Positions 36,913-46,596 of a stretch of 64,000 nt of DNA are shown here, one piece after another. The stretch comes from Halolactibacillus miurensis. GTDB lineage: Bacteria; Bacillota; Bacilli; Bacillales; Amphibacillaceae. The notes beneath the pieces were generated by a model that searched no databases, was not told where the DNA came from, and saw nothing but the letters and a program-made list of their open reading frames with translations. Made by a program: the position numbers and the translations under genes. Position 1 is the first letter of the stretch, and each line of letters begins with the position of its first letter. The stretch is taken from NCBI RefSeq assembly GCF_900116255.1, contig NZ_FPAI01000014.1:1-64000 (forward strand), in the 5' to 3' direction.

Positions 36913-37935
36913 ATGAAACAAGTTTATGACGTGCTCAAATCATATAAAAAACAGACACTGTCGTTAGGGACATTAGAAACGTTGCTGACACCTTTTGTCG
37001 ATTCTTATGAATCGTTCAGTAAAATGGTCCTTGAATTAGAGTCACGTGAAGTACTGCTTCCGATTAAATCAAAAGGACGTACGAGCCGGCAATTATCACT
37101 CGCCCTCGGTTACCGCCTTAACCGACAACGGTTGAATGACACGGTGATTGATACATTGCAGCACTATCGCCGCATGTTTCATCCAGCAATCAACTTAGAT
37201 GATTACTACACTAAATCAAAACAGGTATTTGAACAGGATTTAGAAGCGTTAATAAAAATTGATCAGTATCTTCAAACACATGGTTTCCCTGATAGTGACC
37301 AATCGTCTCCTGAAGTGAGCTTTTTACTCATGCGTGATGAAAAGTGGCTCGATGAACAAGGTGGACGAGAATTACTAAAAAGGGTTCGGTTATATGATCA
37401 GTTTAATATTCGTTCAGTGGCGGATCCGCTTAGTATGGCCATCAATCCGCATCAATTAACTACGTCTGTTCACCGACATTTAATCGTTGAAAATAAAGCG
37501 ACGTTTCATAGCTTACTACCGGCCTTAGTCGAGACAAACTTTTCAACACTTATCTATGGCCAAGGAAAAGCGATTCTATCAAGCGTTAGCCTCTTTGATG
37601 ATCAGTTTCCTGTCAGTGGTAAGCATCAGTTTTATTACTTTGGTGATATTGACCGAGAAGGTATTTACATTTGGCACTTACTGAATCAAAAAAGAGACAT
37701 GACACTTGCCGTGCCTTTCTATCAGGCGTGCTTAGAAAAAGCACAAGCCAAAGGAAAAACACATCACCAAGTGCGTGAACAAGCACTGACTGACTTTCTA
37801 CAAGTCTTTGATGAAACAAGTCAGCACCAGATTGCCGCTGCCCTAAACAGCAGGTACTACTACCCGCAAGAGATTTTAACGACAGAGGAACTACAAACGA
37901 TTTGGAGGGAATCACGATGGGATTCGTTAACTTAA
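36913..37935 (+). CDS. jetD: Wadjet JetD (topoisomerase-VI-like nuclease subunit)
   Basis: About 340 residues. The C-terminal half has the Toprim-like DUF2220 signature FYYFGDIDREGIYIWHLL, with the acidic metal-binding DxD pair; the N-terminal part is the winged-helix/arm region seen in JetD. In Wadjet, JetD cleaves circular DNA extruded by the JetABC SMC complex and so removes plasmids. ATG 36913 (AGGTG six bases upstream) is preferred over GTG 36904. It is the first gene of a tight four-gene operon. Confidence 0.9.
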   Translation: MKQVYDVLKSYKKQTLSLGTLETLLTPFVDSYESFSKMVLELESREVLLPIKSKGRTSRQLSLALGYRLNRQRLNDTVIDTLQHYRRMFHPAINLDDYYTKSKQVFEQDLEALIKIDQYLQTHGFPDSDQSSPEVSFLLMRDEKWLDEQGGRELLKRVRLYDQFNIRSVADPLSMAINPHQLTTSVHRHLIVENKATFHSLLPALVETNFSTLIYGQGKAILSSVSLFDDQFPVSGKHQFYYFGDIDREGIYIWHLLNQKRDMTLAVPFYQACLEKAQAKGKTHHQVREQALTDFLQVFDETSQHQIAAALNSRYYYPQEILTTEELQTIWRESRWDSLT

Positions 37936-39422
37936 CCGATGTCACATCCGGATACAAAGAACGCCTGCGCCGGTTAGCGTTATTTGATCCGTTATATGAC
38001 TTAGACCGTAAACGCGAACGCGATCAAGATAATCAGCCGATTGATATGAAGGGACTCGGGTTATTGACGTTACTGTTTTTCTTTGAACAAAAATTACTAC
38101 GCCATTATAAAACGTCACGTGAAGATGTCGCTGACTTCTTAAAAGAGATGACAAACACAACGTACCGCATCGATGACCGTCAACTTAGTCGCCTTGTTCA
38201 AGTCATCATTGAGACCTTCCGGCCTCAAACCGGGGTGAAACGTCAATATACTGCCTTTGACTGGGAGACAAAGACCGATACGGCACTCACTTATTCGATT
38301 TTAAAGAGTGATCATTTTGACCGGGAACAACAACGCCAATATTACACATTAGATGAAGATGGTCTAGAACTGATCTTTGCGACAAAAGAGTTTTATAGTG
38401 AATTTCAATTATCGATTAATCAGTTGATGTTAAGAAAACAACTTGAAAAAGGCGAATATAAAGGTGCGCTTCGACAAATCAATGAAATGCGGATTGATGT
38501 CGAGTCACTTGATACCCGGCTCGATCAATTAAAACATGAAATTAGTCGAAGCATTATTTCAGAAGAAACGTTTGAACGTTATAAACAACTGCTGGATGAT
38601 ATTTATCTTCGGCTTGAGCGCGAAGAAGAGGAGTTTCAAACGTTACGCCAATTTGTCCTAGAAACAAAAGACCGCCTCTACGCAAAAGATTTACATATTA
38701 AAGAACGCGAGTCTTACGGGTTGATTATTAAGATTGCGAGTGAACTAGAATCGGTGCACTACACGCATACAGGTCTGTTAAATCAAACGTGGGAACTTAA
38801 AAACACAACGTTAGTGAAGGCGCAAGAATCGATTTATTATACCGGAGTCGATGTCTTTAACTTCGATACCGATATTAACGCTAAAATCTTCTCAGAACCG
38901 TTACCACTTGAAGCGATGACCGGGGTATTGGCACCGTTTTTACAGGTCGAAACGAATCCGCGCTTTTCACCGCTAACCTTTATGGCTGAACAAGCGATCA
39001 TTGAACAAAAAGACACACCGTCAGATAGTGACACGTATAAAATAGTCGACTTTAAGGATGATCCTTACTTACAAAAAACAACTGCTTACTATGAAGCGCT
39101 CATGCAAGATTTACTTGAAGCAATGACGACCCGGCAGGTGACGACGTTGTCAGATTATATTGATGATCAAAATACCCGCAATGTTAATCTGTATCAATCA
39201 AAAGCGTTTTATCATTTCTTTTTAATCTTACACCAGCGCTCACCTGTTTCTAATAGTGACCTAGAAGATGAAAGGCAAACGGTGCTCACGGATGCCTTGC
39301 ATCTGCTTGGGCATCAGACGTTATCATTGATAGAGCGACCAGCGATTATTAGAAAAACGACACGCTATTCGATTCAAGATTTTACGTTTAAGTTAACGGA
39401 GGGAACAACTGATGCATTATAG
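37917..39422 (+). CDS. jetA: Wadjet JetA (MukF/kleisin-like subunit)
   Basis: About 501 residues, largely helical with long coiled segments in the middle (about 165-275), as expected for the kleisin of an SMC complex. The start ATG 37917 lies inside the end of jetD, after GGAGGG. The length and lack of the type I DUF3375 look suggest the JetA family of type II or III Wadjet systems. It bridges the JetC heads and binds JetB. Confidence 0.85.
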   Translation: MGFVNLTDVTSGYKERLRRLALFDPLYDLDRKRERDQDNQPIDMKGLGLLTLLFFFEQKLLRHYKTSREDVADFLKEMTNTTYRIDDRQLSRLVQVIIETFRPQTGVKRQYTAFDWETKTDTALTYSILKSDHFDREQQRQYYTLDEDGLELIFATKEFYSEFQLSINQLMLRKQLEKGEYKGALRQINEMRIDVESLDTRLDQLKHEISRSIISEETFERYKQLLDDIYLRLEREEEEFQTLRQFVLETKDRLYAKDLHIKERESYGLIIKIASELESVHYTHTGLLNQTWELKNTTLVKAQESIYYTGVDVFNFDTDINAKIFSEPLPLEAMTGVLAPFLQVETNPRFSPLTFMAEQAIIEQKDTPSDSDTYKIVDFKDDPYLQKTTAYYEALMQDLLEAMTTRQVTTLSDYIDDQNTRNVNLYQSKAFYHFFLILHQRSPVSNSDLEDERQTVLTDALHLLGHQTLSLIERPAIIRKTTRYSIQDFTFKLTEGTTDAL

Positions 39423-40161
39423 TGAACAACAAGTGATCCAGGCTTTTCATATGTATATGACCTTGCAACGAGACGGTGTCGTCTATGATGAGGCAACGAA
39501 AGTTTACCGGGCCGATGAGACGATTCGGTCCTTATTAGATCTTTATAGTCGTGAAGTTGATTGTGTCATTATAACGGCAGGGGATGCGCTTTATCTCATA
39601 CCAGAATCCAGGCTCTCACCGTTTCATGTGAGTAATGACTGGTTAAAGCGCAATTATTTAAAAACGAATGCAACGAATGCTGACCTTTATTTACTTTACT
39701 TCGCCTCACTGATCTTTATGGGTGCTTTTTATGACAGTTATCAATCAACGACCGTCACCCGTGATTTCTTGCCGTCAGATGAGTGGATTAAACTGATTCA
39801 AGAACGAATCGACCTTTTGACGAGCCATAGTGAGGAACGTTTGATTGAATTAGAAAAAGAGTTTTCTTATAATTGGCGCTTAATTATTGAAAAGTGGCAA
39901 GACATGGACGACATTAAAGAAAGTGCGAAAAAACAAACCGGCAATACGATTAGTCGGTTAAGTTTTATCGATACAACGACCCGTTTCTTAATCGATCAAG
40001 GTCTATTAAAAGAAGTTGGTCCAGATGAGTTTACTATTACCGAGAAAACCAAAACAATTGTAGAAAGTTACTTTATGGAAGTGGAATACAACAAAGGGAT
40101 TTTTGCCTTCCTGTATCAATTTAGTGAGGAGGATCACGATGCCAGCGATCTCGAAGATTAG
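39412..40161 (+). CDS. jetB: Wadjet JetB (MukE/KITE-like subunit)
   Basis: The 249-residue, mostly helical protein overlaps jetA by 11 bases and jetC by 23 bases. By position and size it is the KITE-type winged-helix subunit that binds the JetA kleisin. A C-terminal winged-helix-like block (TTRFLIDQGLLKEVGPDEFTITEKT) is visible. A GGAGGG site lies before the ATG. Confidence 0.85.
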   Translation: MHYSEQQVIQAFHMYMTLQRDGVVYDEATKVYRADETIRSLLDLYSREVDCVIITAGDALYLIPESRLSPFHVSNDWLKRNYLKTNATNADLYLLYFASLIFMGAFYDSYQSTTVTRDFLPSDEWIKLIQERIDLLTSHSEERLIELEKEFSYNWRLIIEKWQDMDDIKESAKKQTGNTISRLSFIDTTTRFLIDQGLLKEVGPDEFTITEKTKTIVESYFMEVEYNKGIFAFLYQFSEEDHDASDLED

Positions 40162-43100
40162 ATTAACGAACGTTGTCTACGAAGAAGGAAACAAGCGTTA
40201 TCATGATGAAACGTTTATGTTTGATGGACATAACGGGGCGATTGTGCTCGAAAATGGTGGTGGGAAAACGGTGCTTATTCATACCGCTCTACAAGCAATT
40301 TTCCCGCACGTCGATTTAGCTGATCGTAAAATTAAACAAACGCTTGTTTTAGACCAAGCCCCTGCACATATTGCGATTGAGTGGATTGATCATGACCAAC
40401 CGAGACGCTACGTCGTGACCGCCGTGACGTTATTTATGACCAAGCACGGACTGGAGTCGGTACGCTACGTGTATGAGTATGATGAACATGATCCGAACCG
40501 GATAGAAGACATCCCTTTTACAAAAGAAACAAAAGACGGCACACGTGTGACCGAACGCGGGGAAATCGTCGATTATTATAGTCAAATGAAAGAAAAATCA
40601 CTGACCGCAAAAACGTTTCAAACGATCAAAGCTTTCCGGGAATACATTGAAGATCAGTACCACATCATTCAAAGTGAATGGGAAAGTATTGTCAAGATTA
40701 ATAGTACCGAAGGTGGGGTTGAGGCATTTTTTGATGAGTGTAAAACGACCAATCAACTGTTCGACCGGTTACTGATTCCAACCGTCGAAGATGCGATTGA
40801 AGGGCACAATAAAGCAGCGTTTAGTGATCTGTTCTTTAAACAACAAGACGGTTTAAAAGAATATAAACGGTTAAAAGAAACAATCGAAGAAACAAAAGAT
40901 ATTGAACAAGCACTCACTGTGTATACAAAAGTGTATGAACAACTCCATCAATCAGAAACAGCCTATACTGAATCCAAACAACAAACAAAAGGCGTCTACT
41001 TACATGCTAAAAGTAATGCCACAGAGTTAGAGAACGCTTTAAGTGACAATGATCAGCACATGGATGCCTTAAAACAAGACCAGCGGACCCTTAGTATGAA
41101 AGAAAAGAGTCTGGAGATTCAGCGTAAAGAATATGACCAGAAACAACTAAAAGAAGCGGTGGATACCTTGCTTGAACAACAAGCCTCGCTTGAAACAAAA
41201 CGTATAGAGACAAAGAAGACGTCTGTCAATCTTGACTATGCGAAAACAAAACAGTTAAAGAAGACAATCGATGAAGAGCTCGCGTATATTGATGACCAAC
41301 TCCGTCAGCAAGACCGGTCGGATGAACAAGTCGATTTAGAAGAGAAGCTAACGGAACGAAAGGGTGCCCTAAGAGGGTATTATCTGACGTTACTCGAGGA
41401 CTATGAGAAGGAGTTAACCGGATTAACTCACGAACAACAACCGCTTGAACGTGAACTTGAACGCCTCAAACAAAAACAATTACGTGCGGTTGATGACGAG
41501 AAGACACTCAACCAACAAATAACAGAAGCCGAGACCCTGATTCGTCAGCGCGAAGAAGACCTTGACCATATTAAACAAGACATCTTAAGTCAGCCCAATG
41601 ATGCGGTCTTAAAAGAAGAAGTCGCCAACTGGCAACAAGAAGAAGTCGTGCTTGATGAGTCAATCGTTGACAATAAAACAGCGCTCAGTCAATTAAAGAA
41701 AGACGACTTAGCCTTAAAAGAAGAAGAAAAACTAACAAGAGACACACTCGCAGAGGCACTTAAACAAGCAACGATCTGGCAGGAGAAAAAAGAGACGATT
41801 GAAACAAAAGAGCAGGTGGTGATCGATCAATTAGCTGCGATGCGTCATGAATGGAAAAGGCTGAGTAGTCTATATGAAAAAGAAGCGTCTATTTATGATA
41901 CGTTTACGCATCTCCTTTATCAACAAAGAGAAGAGAAAGAACGCTTAATTGAAAAAGAACGACTCAGTTACCGGTACGTTGACTTTTATCAACACCAAAC
42001 CCGCTTCTTTGCCGATCCCGTCTTACATGATGCGGTGGAGAAATGGAAAGTGAGTTTCAGCTATATTGAGACGGGGGTAGAATTTATCTCAAGGTTAGAA
42101 GATGCCGAAAGAGCGTCTGTCACTTCTCACTATCTTTGGCCAGAAGTGATTGTGACCCAGCAATCACTTAAAGAACAAGTGAAGCGCAAAATTGTAGAAA
42201 TGAAGGACCGTTTAATTTTCCCGGTCACGGTACTTTCAACCGAAGAAGCGTTACAACAAAATCAACAAGTAGAAGCCATTCAACCAGCACACTGGGAAGA
42301 GAACTTAGATGAGGCGCATTTTACGGATTGGAAGACAGAACTTATCAGTCATGCGAAAACGTTCACGGAACGAAGAAAAGAAAAGGAACGTGACATTGAG
42401 CGTACCGAGGCCGTTTATCGTCAGTTCACACAATTTATTGAAGATTATCCGTTTGACGCTTTTAAAGACGTAACTGAGCAGTTACAGGAAGCAACGAAAC
42501 AAGTGACCCAACAGAAACAGCAACTCAAAACAATTGAAGCAAAGCGTGACCAATTGTTGAGAAAAGTAACGCAACGAGAAGCTGATGTGTATCAAGCGGA
42601 GAAAAAATTAGATTTTATCCATCAGAAGTTAATTAAAGGCCGCCAAGGGTTAAGTTATGAAGAGGTTATTAAAGAAAAAAAGGCCGAGTTAAAGACGTAC
42701 GTTCAGGAGTTAAACGAGGTAGACAAACGTCTCCAGAGGCTAACAGACAGTCACGCGCGATTAGACGAGGACAAGCGTCAGCTCGGGGACCGGATATTAG
42801 CATTAAAAACGACAAAACAAATGGTCGAAAATAGTGCGGACTTTATCAATGTAAAAAATGAAGAGGCCATTTATACCGATGACTCAGAAGCGGTGATTAA
42901 ACGCGCCATTTATGATCTTGAACTGCAGCTCAATCAGTTTAACTCAACGCGAAATGAGTGGGAACTAAAGGCCAAGCATGCGAAAGAAAAACGCACAAGC
43001 TATGAACATGCGATAGAGAACATGAAAAAAGACTATGACGCGCTTGATGAAACGGTCACATTCCCAGTTGACGGGGAACGGTATTTACAACAACTGAAAG

Positions 43101-44536
43101 AAGAGATAAACACAATCAATGACGCACTTGTCGATGTTGGTAAAAAGTTAAAACAACAAGAAGCGGCCTTAAATAAAGCGATGGGTCACCTTGAAAGTGA
43201 CATCGACGCATTTAAGCAATTGTATCAACAACCACCGCTTAATCTATCGGATGAAGAGCTAAATGAAGCGATCCTTGAAGAAGAGAAACACGCCTTATTA
43301 AAACGAGAGACGTATCTGATAGAAACGCGTCAGCGTCTTGACAAAGAAAAAGCGGTCCTTGATGAGGCGATCAGTTTACTCGAGCGGTTTATTGAAGCTC
43401 ATCACTTTAATGGTCCTGATATTGAGGAATATAAGCTTACGCCAAAAGAACAAACAGACTTTGGTTATCAGCCGGTAGAGTGGGCGAAGCGCCTGACAGA
43501 TGAACTAAATAAAAAACGCGAGCGACTTGAACAAACGCGTGATGTGCAAGCACAAGAAAAGAATACGTTCCGTTCGTTTTGTTTAAAACATGTATCGAAT
43601 GTGCAACTTCAACATATGGCGATCAACGGTATTGATACGAAAGTGACGTATGATGATGTGATGACGTTTAAACAAAATATGTTGACGAAGATCCAACTCG
43701 TCTCAAAGTATGCACATGAACATATGCGCCAATATGATGAAGACTTAAAAATGTTCATTAACCAGATGGCGACCCATATTATCACGGTCGTGGAAGAATT
43801 AAGTCAGATTCCGAAAAAGACACGAATGAAAGTAGATGATCATTGGAAACAAATCTTTACGTTCAAATTACCGGAGTGGGATGAACAAAGAGGTAAAGCA
43901 CATCTGCGTGAACATATTGAGTGGATTCTAGATAAAGTGGCGGCGACGATGACAGATGAAGCAGGTGAAGCTTCAAGTGAGTTAAAGAAAAAAATCCGTC
44001 ATTGGCTGGAGACAAAACAACTGTTGCGGGTTGTGTTTGGTGATCAAACGATGAAAGTCCGCTTAGCCAAAGTGACCAACGATAACCGGGTCACAACGCG
44101 GACATATACGTGGGAAGAATCGAATGTGTGGTCTGGCGGAGAAAAGTGGAGTAAAAACATGACGCTCTTTTTAGGGCTGTTGAATTACGTCGCTGAGAAG
44201 AAAAAGCATATTGAACCAAGCGCCAAACGGCACCGTTCGGTTATTCTAGACAATCCGTTTGGTAAAGCATCGAGTGACCACGTTTTAAGTCCGGTCTTTT
44301 TCATCGCTGAACAACTTGGTTTCCAACTCATTGCCTTAACCGCGCATGCGGAAGGAAAGTTCTTAGAAGACTACTTCCCCATCATTTATAGTTGTCGACT
44401 CCGCGCGACCAATCACCCGGGTAAACAGATGGTTCAAAAAGAAAAATGGCTCCATCCTGCTTACTTTAAAGACCATGAACCAGATACAATGGATCGGGTC
44501 CTTGAAATGAAACAATTGGATTTATTTGATGAATGA
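40139..44536 (+). CDS. jetC: Wadjet JetC (SMC/MukB-like ATPase)
   Basis: The 1465-residue SMC-like ATPase has Walker A LENGGGKT at residues 37-44, two long coiled-coil arms around a central hinge region (about 620-720), the ABC signature SGGEKWSKNM near 1340, and a Walker B-type VILDNPFGKASSDH near 1375. It extrudes plasmid DNA loops with JetA and JetB until JetD cuts. ATG 40139, after GAGGAGG, is preferred over the longer TTG frame. Being full length with all ATPase motifs, the system looks functional. Confidence 0.95.
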   Translation: MPAISKIRLTNVVYEEGNKRYHDETFMFDGHNGAIVLENGGGKTVLIHTALQAIFPHVDLADRKIKQTLVLDQAPAHIAIEWIDHDQPRRYVVTAVTLFMTKHGLESVRYVYEYDEHDPNRIEDIPFTKETKDGTRVTERGEIVDYYSQMKEKSLTAKTFQTIKAFREYIEDQYHIIQSEWESIVKINSTEGGVEAFFDECKTTNQLFDRLLIPTVEDAIEGHNKAAFSDLFFKQQDGLKEYKRLKETIEETKDIEQALTVYTKVYEQLHQSETAYTESKQQTKGVYLHAKSNATELENALSDNDQHMDALKQDQRTLSMKEKSLEIQRKEYDQKQLKEAVDTLLEQQASLETKRIETKKTSVNLDYAKTKQLKKTIDEELAYIDDQLRQQDRSDEQVDLEEKLTERKGALRGYYLTLLEDYEKELTGLTHEQQPLERELERLKQKQLRAVDDEKTLNQQITEAETLIRQREEDLDHIKQDILSQPNDAVLKEEVANWQQEEVVLDESIVDNKTALSQLKKDDLALKEEEKLTRDTLAEALKQATIWQEKKETIETKEQVVIDQLAAMRHEWKRLSSLYEKEASIYDTFTHLLYQQREEKERLIEKERLSYRYVDFYQHQTRFFADPVLHDAVEKWKVSFSYIETGVEFISRLEDAERASVTSHYLWPEVIVTQQSLKEQVKRKIVEMKDRLIFPVTVLSTEEALQQNQQVEAIQPAHWEENLDEAHFTDWKTELISHAKTFTERRKEKERDIERTEAVYRQFTQFIEDYPFDAFKDVTEQLQEATKQVTQQKQQLKTIEAKRDQLLRKVTQREADVYQAEKKLDFIHQKLIKGRQGLSYEEVIKEKKAELKTYVQELNEVDKRLQRLTDSHARLDEDKRQLGDRILALKTTKQMVENSADFINVKNEEAIYTDDSEAVIKRAIYDLELQLNQFNSTRNEWELKAKHAKEKRTSYEHAIENMKKDYDALDETVTFPVDGERYLQQLKEEINTINDALVDVGKKLKQQEAALNKAMGHLESDIDAFKQLYQQPPLNLSDEELNEAILEEEKHALLKRETYLIETRQRLDKEKAVLDEAISLLERFIEAHHFNGPDIEEYKLTPKEQTDFGYQPVEWAKRLTDELNKKRERLEQTRDVQAQEKNTFRSFCLKHVSNVQLQHMAINGIDTKVTYDDVMTFKQNMLTKIQLVSKYAHEHMRQYDEDLKMFINQMATHIITVVEELSQIPKKTRMKVDDHWKQIFTFKLPEWDEQRGKAHLREHIEWILDKVAATMTDEAGEASSELKKKIRHWLETKQLLRVVFGDQTMKVRLAKVTNDNRVTTRTYTWEESNVWSGGEKWSKNMTLFLGLLNYVAEKKKHIEPSAKRHRSVILDNPFGKASSDHVLSPVFFIAEQLGFQLIALTAHAEGKFLEDYFPIIYSCRLRATNHPGKQMVQKEKWLHPAYFKDHEPDTMDRVLEMKQLDLFDE

Positions 44537-44570
44537 CAAGAGCCCCATCAATCGTGATGGGGCTCTTTCT
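44537..44570 (+). terminator. Terminator after the Wadjet operon
   Basis: AGAGCCCCATCA (44539-44550) and its exact complement (44555-44566) flank ATCG, then TTCTAT. It may serve both strands, because the MFS gene converges here. Confidence 0.9.
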
Positions 44571-44610
44571 ATATAGGTATGAAAATAAACGGATGTGCAT
44601 AAAAAAGAGC

Positions 44611-45786
44611 TTATTTCTGTTGTTTCACTAAAAGTAACGGAATAAACGTTCCAGTTAAGATGATGAATAGTCCAAGGAAACTAATTTGAAAGCCTAAGCG
44701 GTCAATGAACCATCCGAATAGTGGAAAAGCAATCATAATCATAAGACTTTCAACAGCGCCAACCATTGAAAAGAAGGTCGCTCTGAAACTTGATTTAAGC
44801 TTATGTTGAATAAAGTTTGAAAACATCGGTTGAAGCACGGTGAAAGCTTGGGATAATAAGAGAAAACTGATGATCAAAAGCCCATGCGTTGAGTAAATAA
44901 ACACAATAAATAAGACTAAATAAATGAAGTAGATCAGTCGGTTTATCTTAATGAACGAATATTTTGCCTCTATCAAATAGACATACTTAACGACAAAGGC
45001 CCCAAGCAAGCCTTCAACCGCAAAAATAAAGCCAATCATAGGTGTTGAATAGCCAAGTGCTTTAAAATAACTTTGCGCATAAAAAATAATGATCACCGTC
45101 GCTGTTGACAGCAGCATGTAAACAATCACTGGCACATGCATCGTGTGATAACGACGCCAGATTTTCAAACTTTCTGTCAGCTGATAGTGCCAAGCCTCTC
45201 TTTTTTCTGTTGTTTGAATTATTTTTTTTGGCTCTTCGATCGCGAGGAGCGGTAAAAAGGCGAGTAAATGAGCGATCATGATGCCGATATAGACATAAGT
45301 GAAGCTAAACTCAGCCAAAAAACCACCGATAAGTTGAGCGGCGCTAAGCGAGATGAGACCGAGCATTGAAAACATGCCAAACACTTTCGTGTAGTGACTT
45401 TCTTTGCCCGTTTCTTTTAAGGAATCATATAGGAGCGCTTCCTCAGCTCCGGATTGAAAGGTAATACCTAATCCGAGTGACATTAGTGCTAAACTAATGA
45501 AAAATATCTGATTGGTTGCCAACATAAGTATGGCGTATACGATGCTTAAACTGTTTCCGATTAATAAACTCCGCTTTCTACCGAAGCGATCACATAATAT
45601 CCCGGTAGGGATTTCAAAGATAACAATACTAAGATGTAATAATGCCTCCACAATCCCGATGTCTGTCATGGAAAACTGTTTTTGCGTTAAAAATATCACC
45701 CATAATGACCGGTCAAAGAAAAGTTGGGCTAAAAAAATATAGCGATACATCGATGGTATATTCTGATGATACAATGGTTTTTTCAT
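44611..45786 (-). CDS. MFS efflux transporter
   Basis: About 391 residues with twelve predicted spans. The DRFGRKRSLLIGNSLS block after span 2 is the MFS motif A, and the EIPTGILCDRFGR form is typical of drug or multidrug exporters of bacilli. ATG 45786 follows AAGGAG. The leader carries a 44-codon frame and a strong intrinsic terminator, which suggests attenuation control, as is common for antibiotic-resistance genes. Substrate cannot be read from sequence. Confidence 0.85.
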   Translation of the reverse strand: MKKPLYHQNIPSMYRYIFLAQLFFDRSLWVIFLTQKQFSMTDIGIVEALLHLSIVIFEIPTGILCDRFGRKRSLLIGNSLSIVYAILMLATNQIFFISLALMSLGLGITFQSGAEEALLYDSLKETGKESHYTKVFGMFSMLGLISLSAAQLIGGFLAEFSFTYVYIGIMIAHLLAFLPLLAIEEPKKIIQTTEKREAWHYQLTESLKIWRRYHTMHVPVIVYMLLSTATVIIIFYAQSYFKALGYSTPMIGFIFAVEGLLGAFVVKYVYLIEAKYSFIKINRLIYFIYLVLFIVFIYSTHGLLIISFLLLSQAFTVLQPMFSNFIQHKLKSSFRATFFSMVGAVESLMIMIAFPLFGWFIDRLGFQISFLGLFIILTGTFIPLLLVKQQK

Positions 45787-45816
45787 GTTTTTTCTCCTTA
45801 TTGTTGTCTGGAGAAA

Positions 45817-45847
45817 CCAAAAAACCACCGGTAAACATTACCGGTGG
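45817..45847 (-). terminator. Leader terminator (attenuator) upstream of the MFS gene
   Basis: On the minus strand CCACCGGTA pairs with TACCGGTGG around a 5-base loop, followed by TTTTTT. It lies only about 31 bases before the MFS start codon, so transcription must pass it to express the gene. Confidence 0.8.
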
Positions 45848-45901
45848 AAATCTAAACAACGCTCGCGAGAAGTGATGCCTAGTGTTTGTAAGGTAAATGG
45901 T

Positions 45902-46036
45902 TTACGACAACGTGTATATTTTTTGGTAGTGATTAAAAAAGGGCAGACGGGTCCCGTTCACATGAAAAATACCAAAAATAGTCATCATAAAAGCGATAAA
46001 GCGTTTATGTTGATCAACACGATGCGTGAAAACCAT
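45902..46036 (-). CDS. Leader peptide frame of the MFS gene
   Basis: A 44-residue frame starts at ATG 46036, five bases after GGTGAGG, and stops 55 bases before the leader terminator. It is rich in phenylalanine, histidine and basic residues, with an aromatic run FNHYQKIY near the end. Ribosome stalling on it could change folding of the terminator (inference). Confidence 0.5.
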   Translation of the reverse strand: MVFTHRVDQHKRFIAFMMTIFGIFHVNGTRLPFFNHYQKIYTLS

Positions 46037-46149
46037 ATTTCCTCACCTACCTTCTTCTTAATTACTGTTATCATATCTTAACGTATGATAATAAACAAGG
46101 GTTATTTGGACATATTCATCTCGTATGTTAGTCGTTTCCTTTAAACTAT

Positions 46150-46557
46150 TCATGAATCGCTATCCGATTGGTTCGAATTATTCCAGGCCGTTAAGAAAAA
46201 TGCAGAAGGTATGAGTAAACCAAGACTTGCCTCAAGTAAGCTGAAAATTCTGGCCACACCGACAGGGACTAAATCACCGTAACCGACAGATAGTAACGTC
46301 ACACCACTAAAATATACGTAATCACTGAAGTGACTAATCGTGTGATTATTGACAGTGTCGTAAACGACGACATGACCGTTTAAGAAAAGGCCATAATAGA
46401 TCAGACTAAACCCAATGAAGATGATAAATAACGTGAAAAAGAGGCGCAAAAACATCGCTTGACTGAACTCGGTTAACGTATAGCGTTTATGTTTAATAAA
46501 CCAATAGAATTTAACGACAAACAAAACGATAACGGCGCCAATGAGTAAGCTAGCCAC
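46150..46557 (-). CDS. Two-span potassium channel (Ion_trans_2)
   Basis: The 135-residue protein has an N-terminal span, a second span at about 34-54, a pore helix with the K+ selectivity filter SVGYGD (about residues 91-96), and a final span. There is no cytoplasmic RCK domain, so it is a minimal K+ channel. The start is GTG 46557, after GAAAGGAGGG. It is downstream of the aldehyde dehydrogenase gene by 39 bases on the same strand. Confidence 0.85.
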   Translation of the reverse strand: MASLLIGAVIVLFVVKFYWFIKHKRYTLTEFSQAMFLRLFFTLFIIFIGFSLIYYGLFLNGHVVVYDTVNNHTISHFSDYVYFSGVTLLSVGYGDLVPVGVARIFSLLEASLGLLIPSAFFLTAWNNSNQSDSDS

Positions 46558-46596
46558 ACAAACCCTCCTTTCTTAAATGTAAGAAATAAAACCGTC

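Noticed and set aside
45512-46081. Three plus-strand open frames opposite the MFS gene and its leader
   Set aside because: They have no ribosome binding sites and mirror the minus-strand gene and leader structure.
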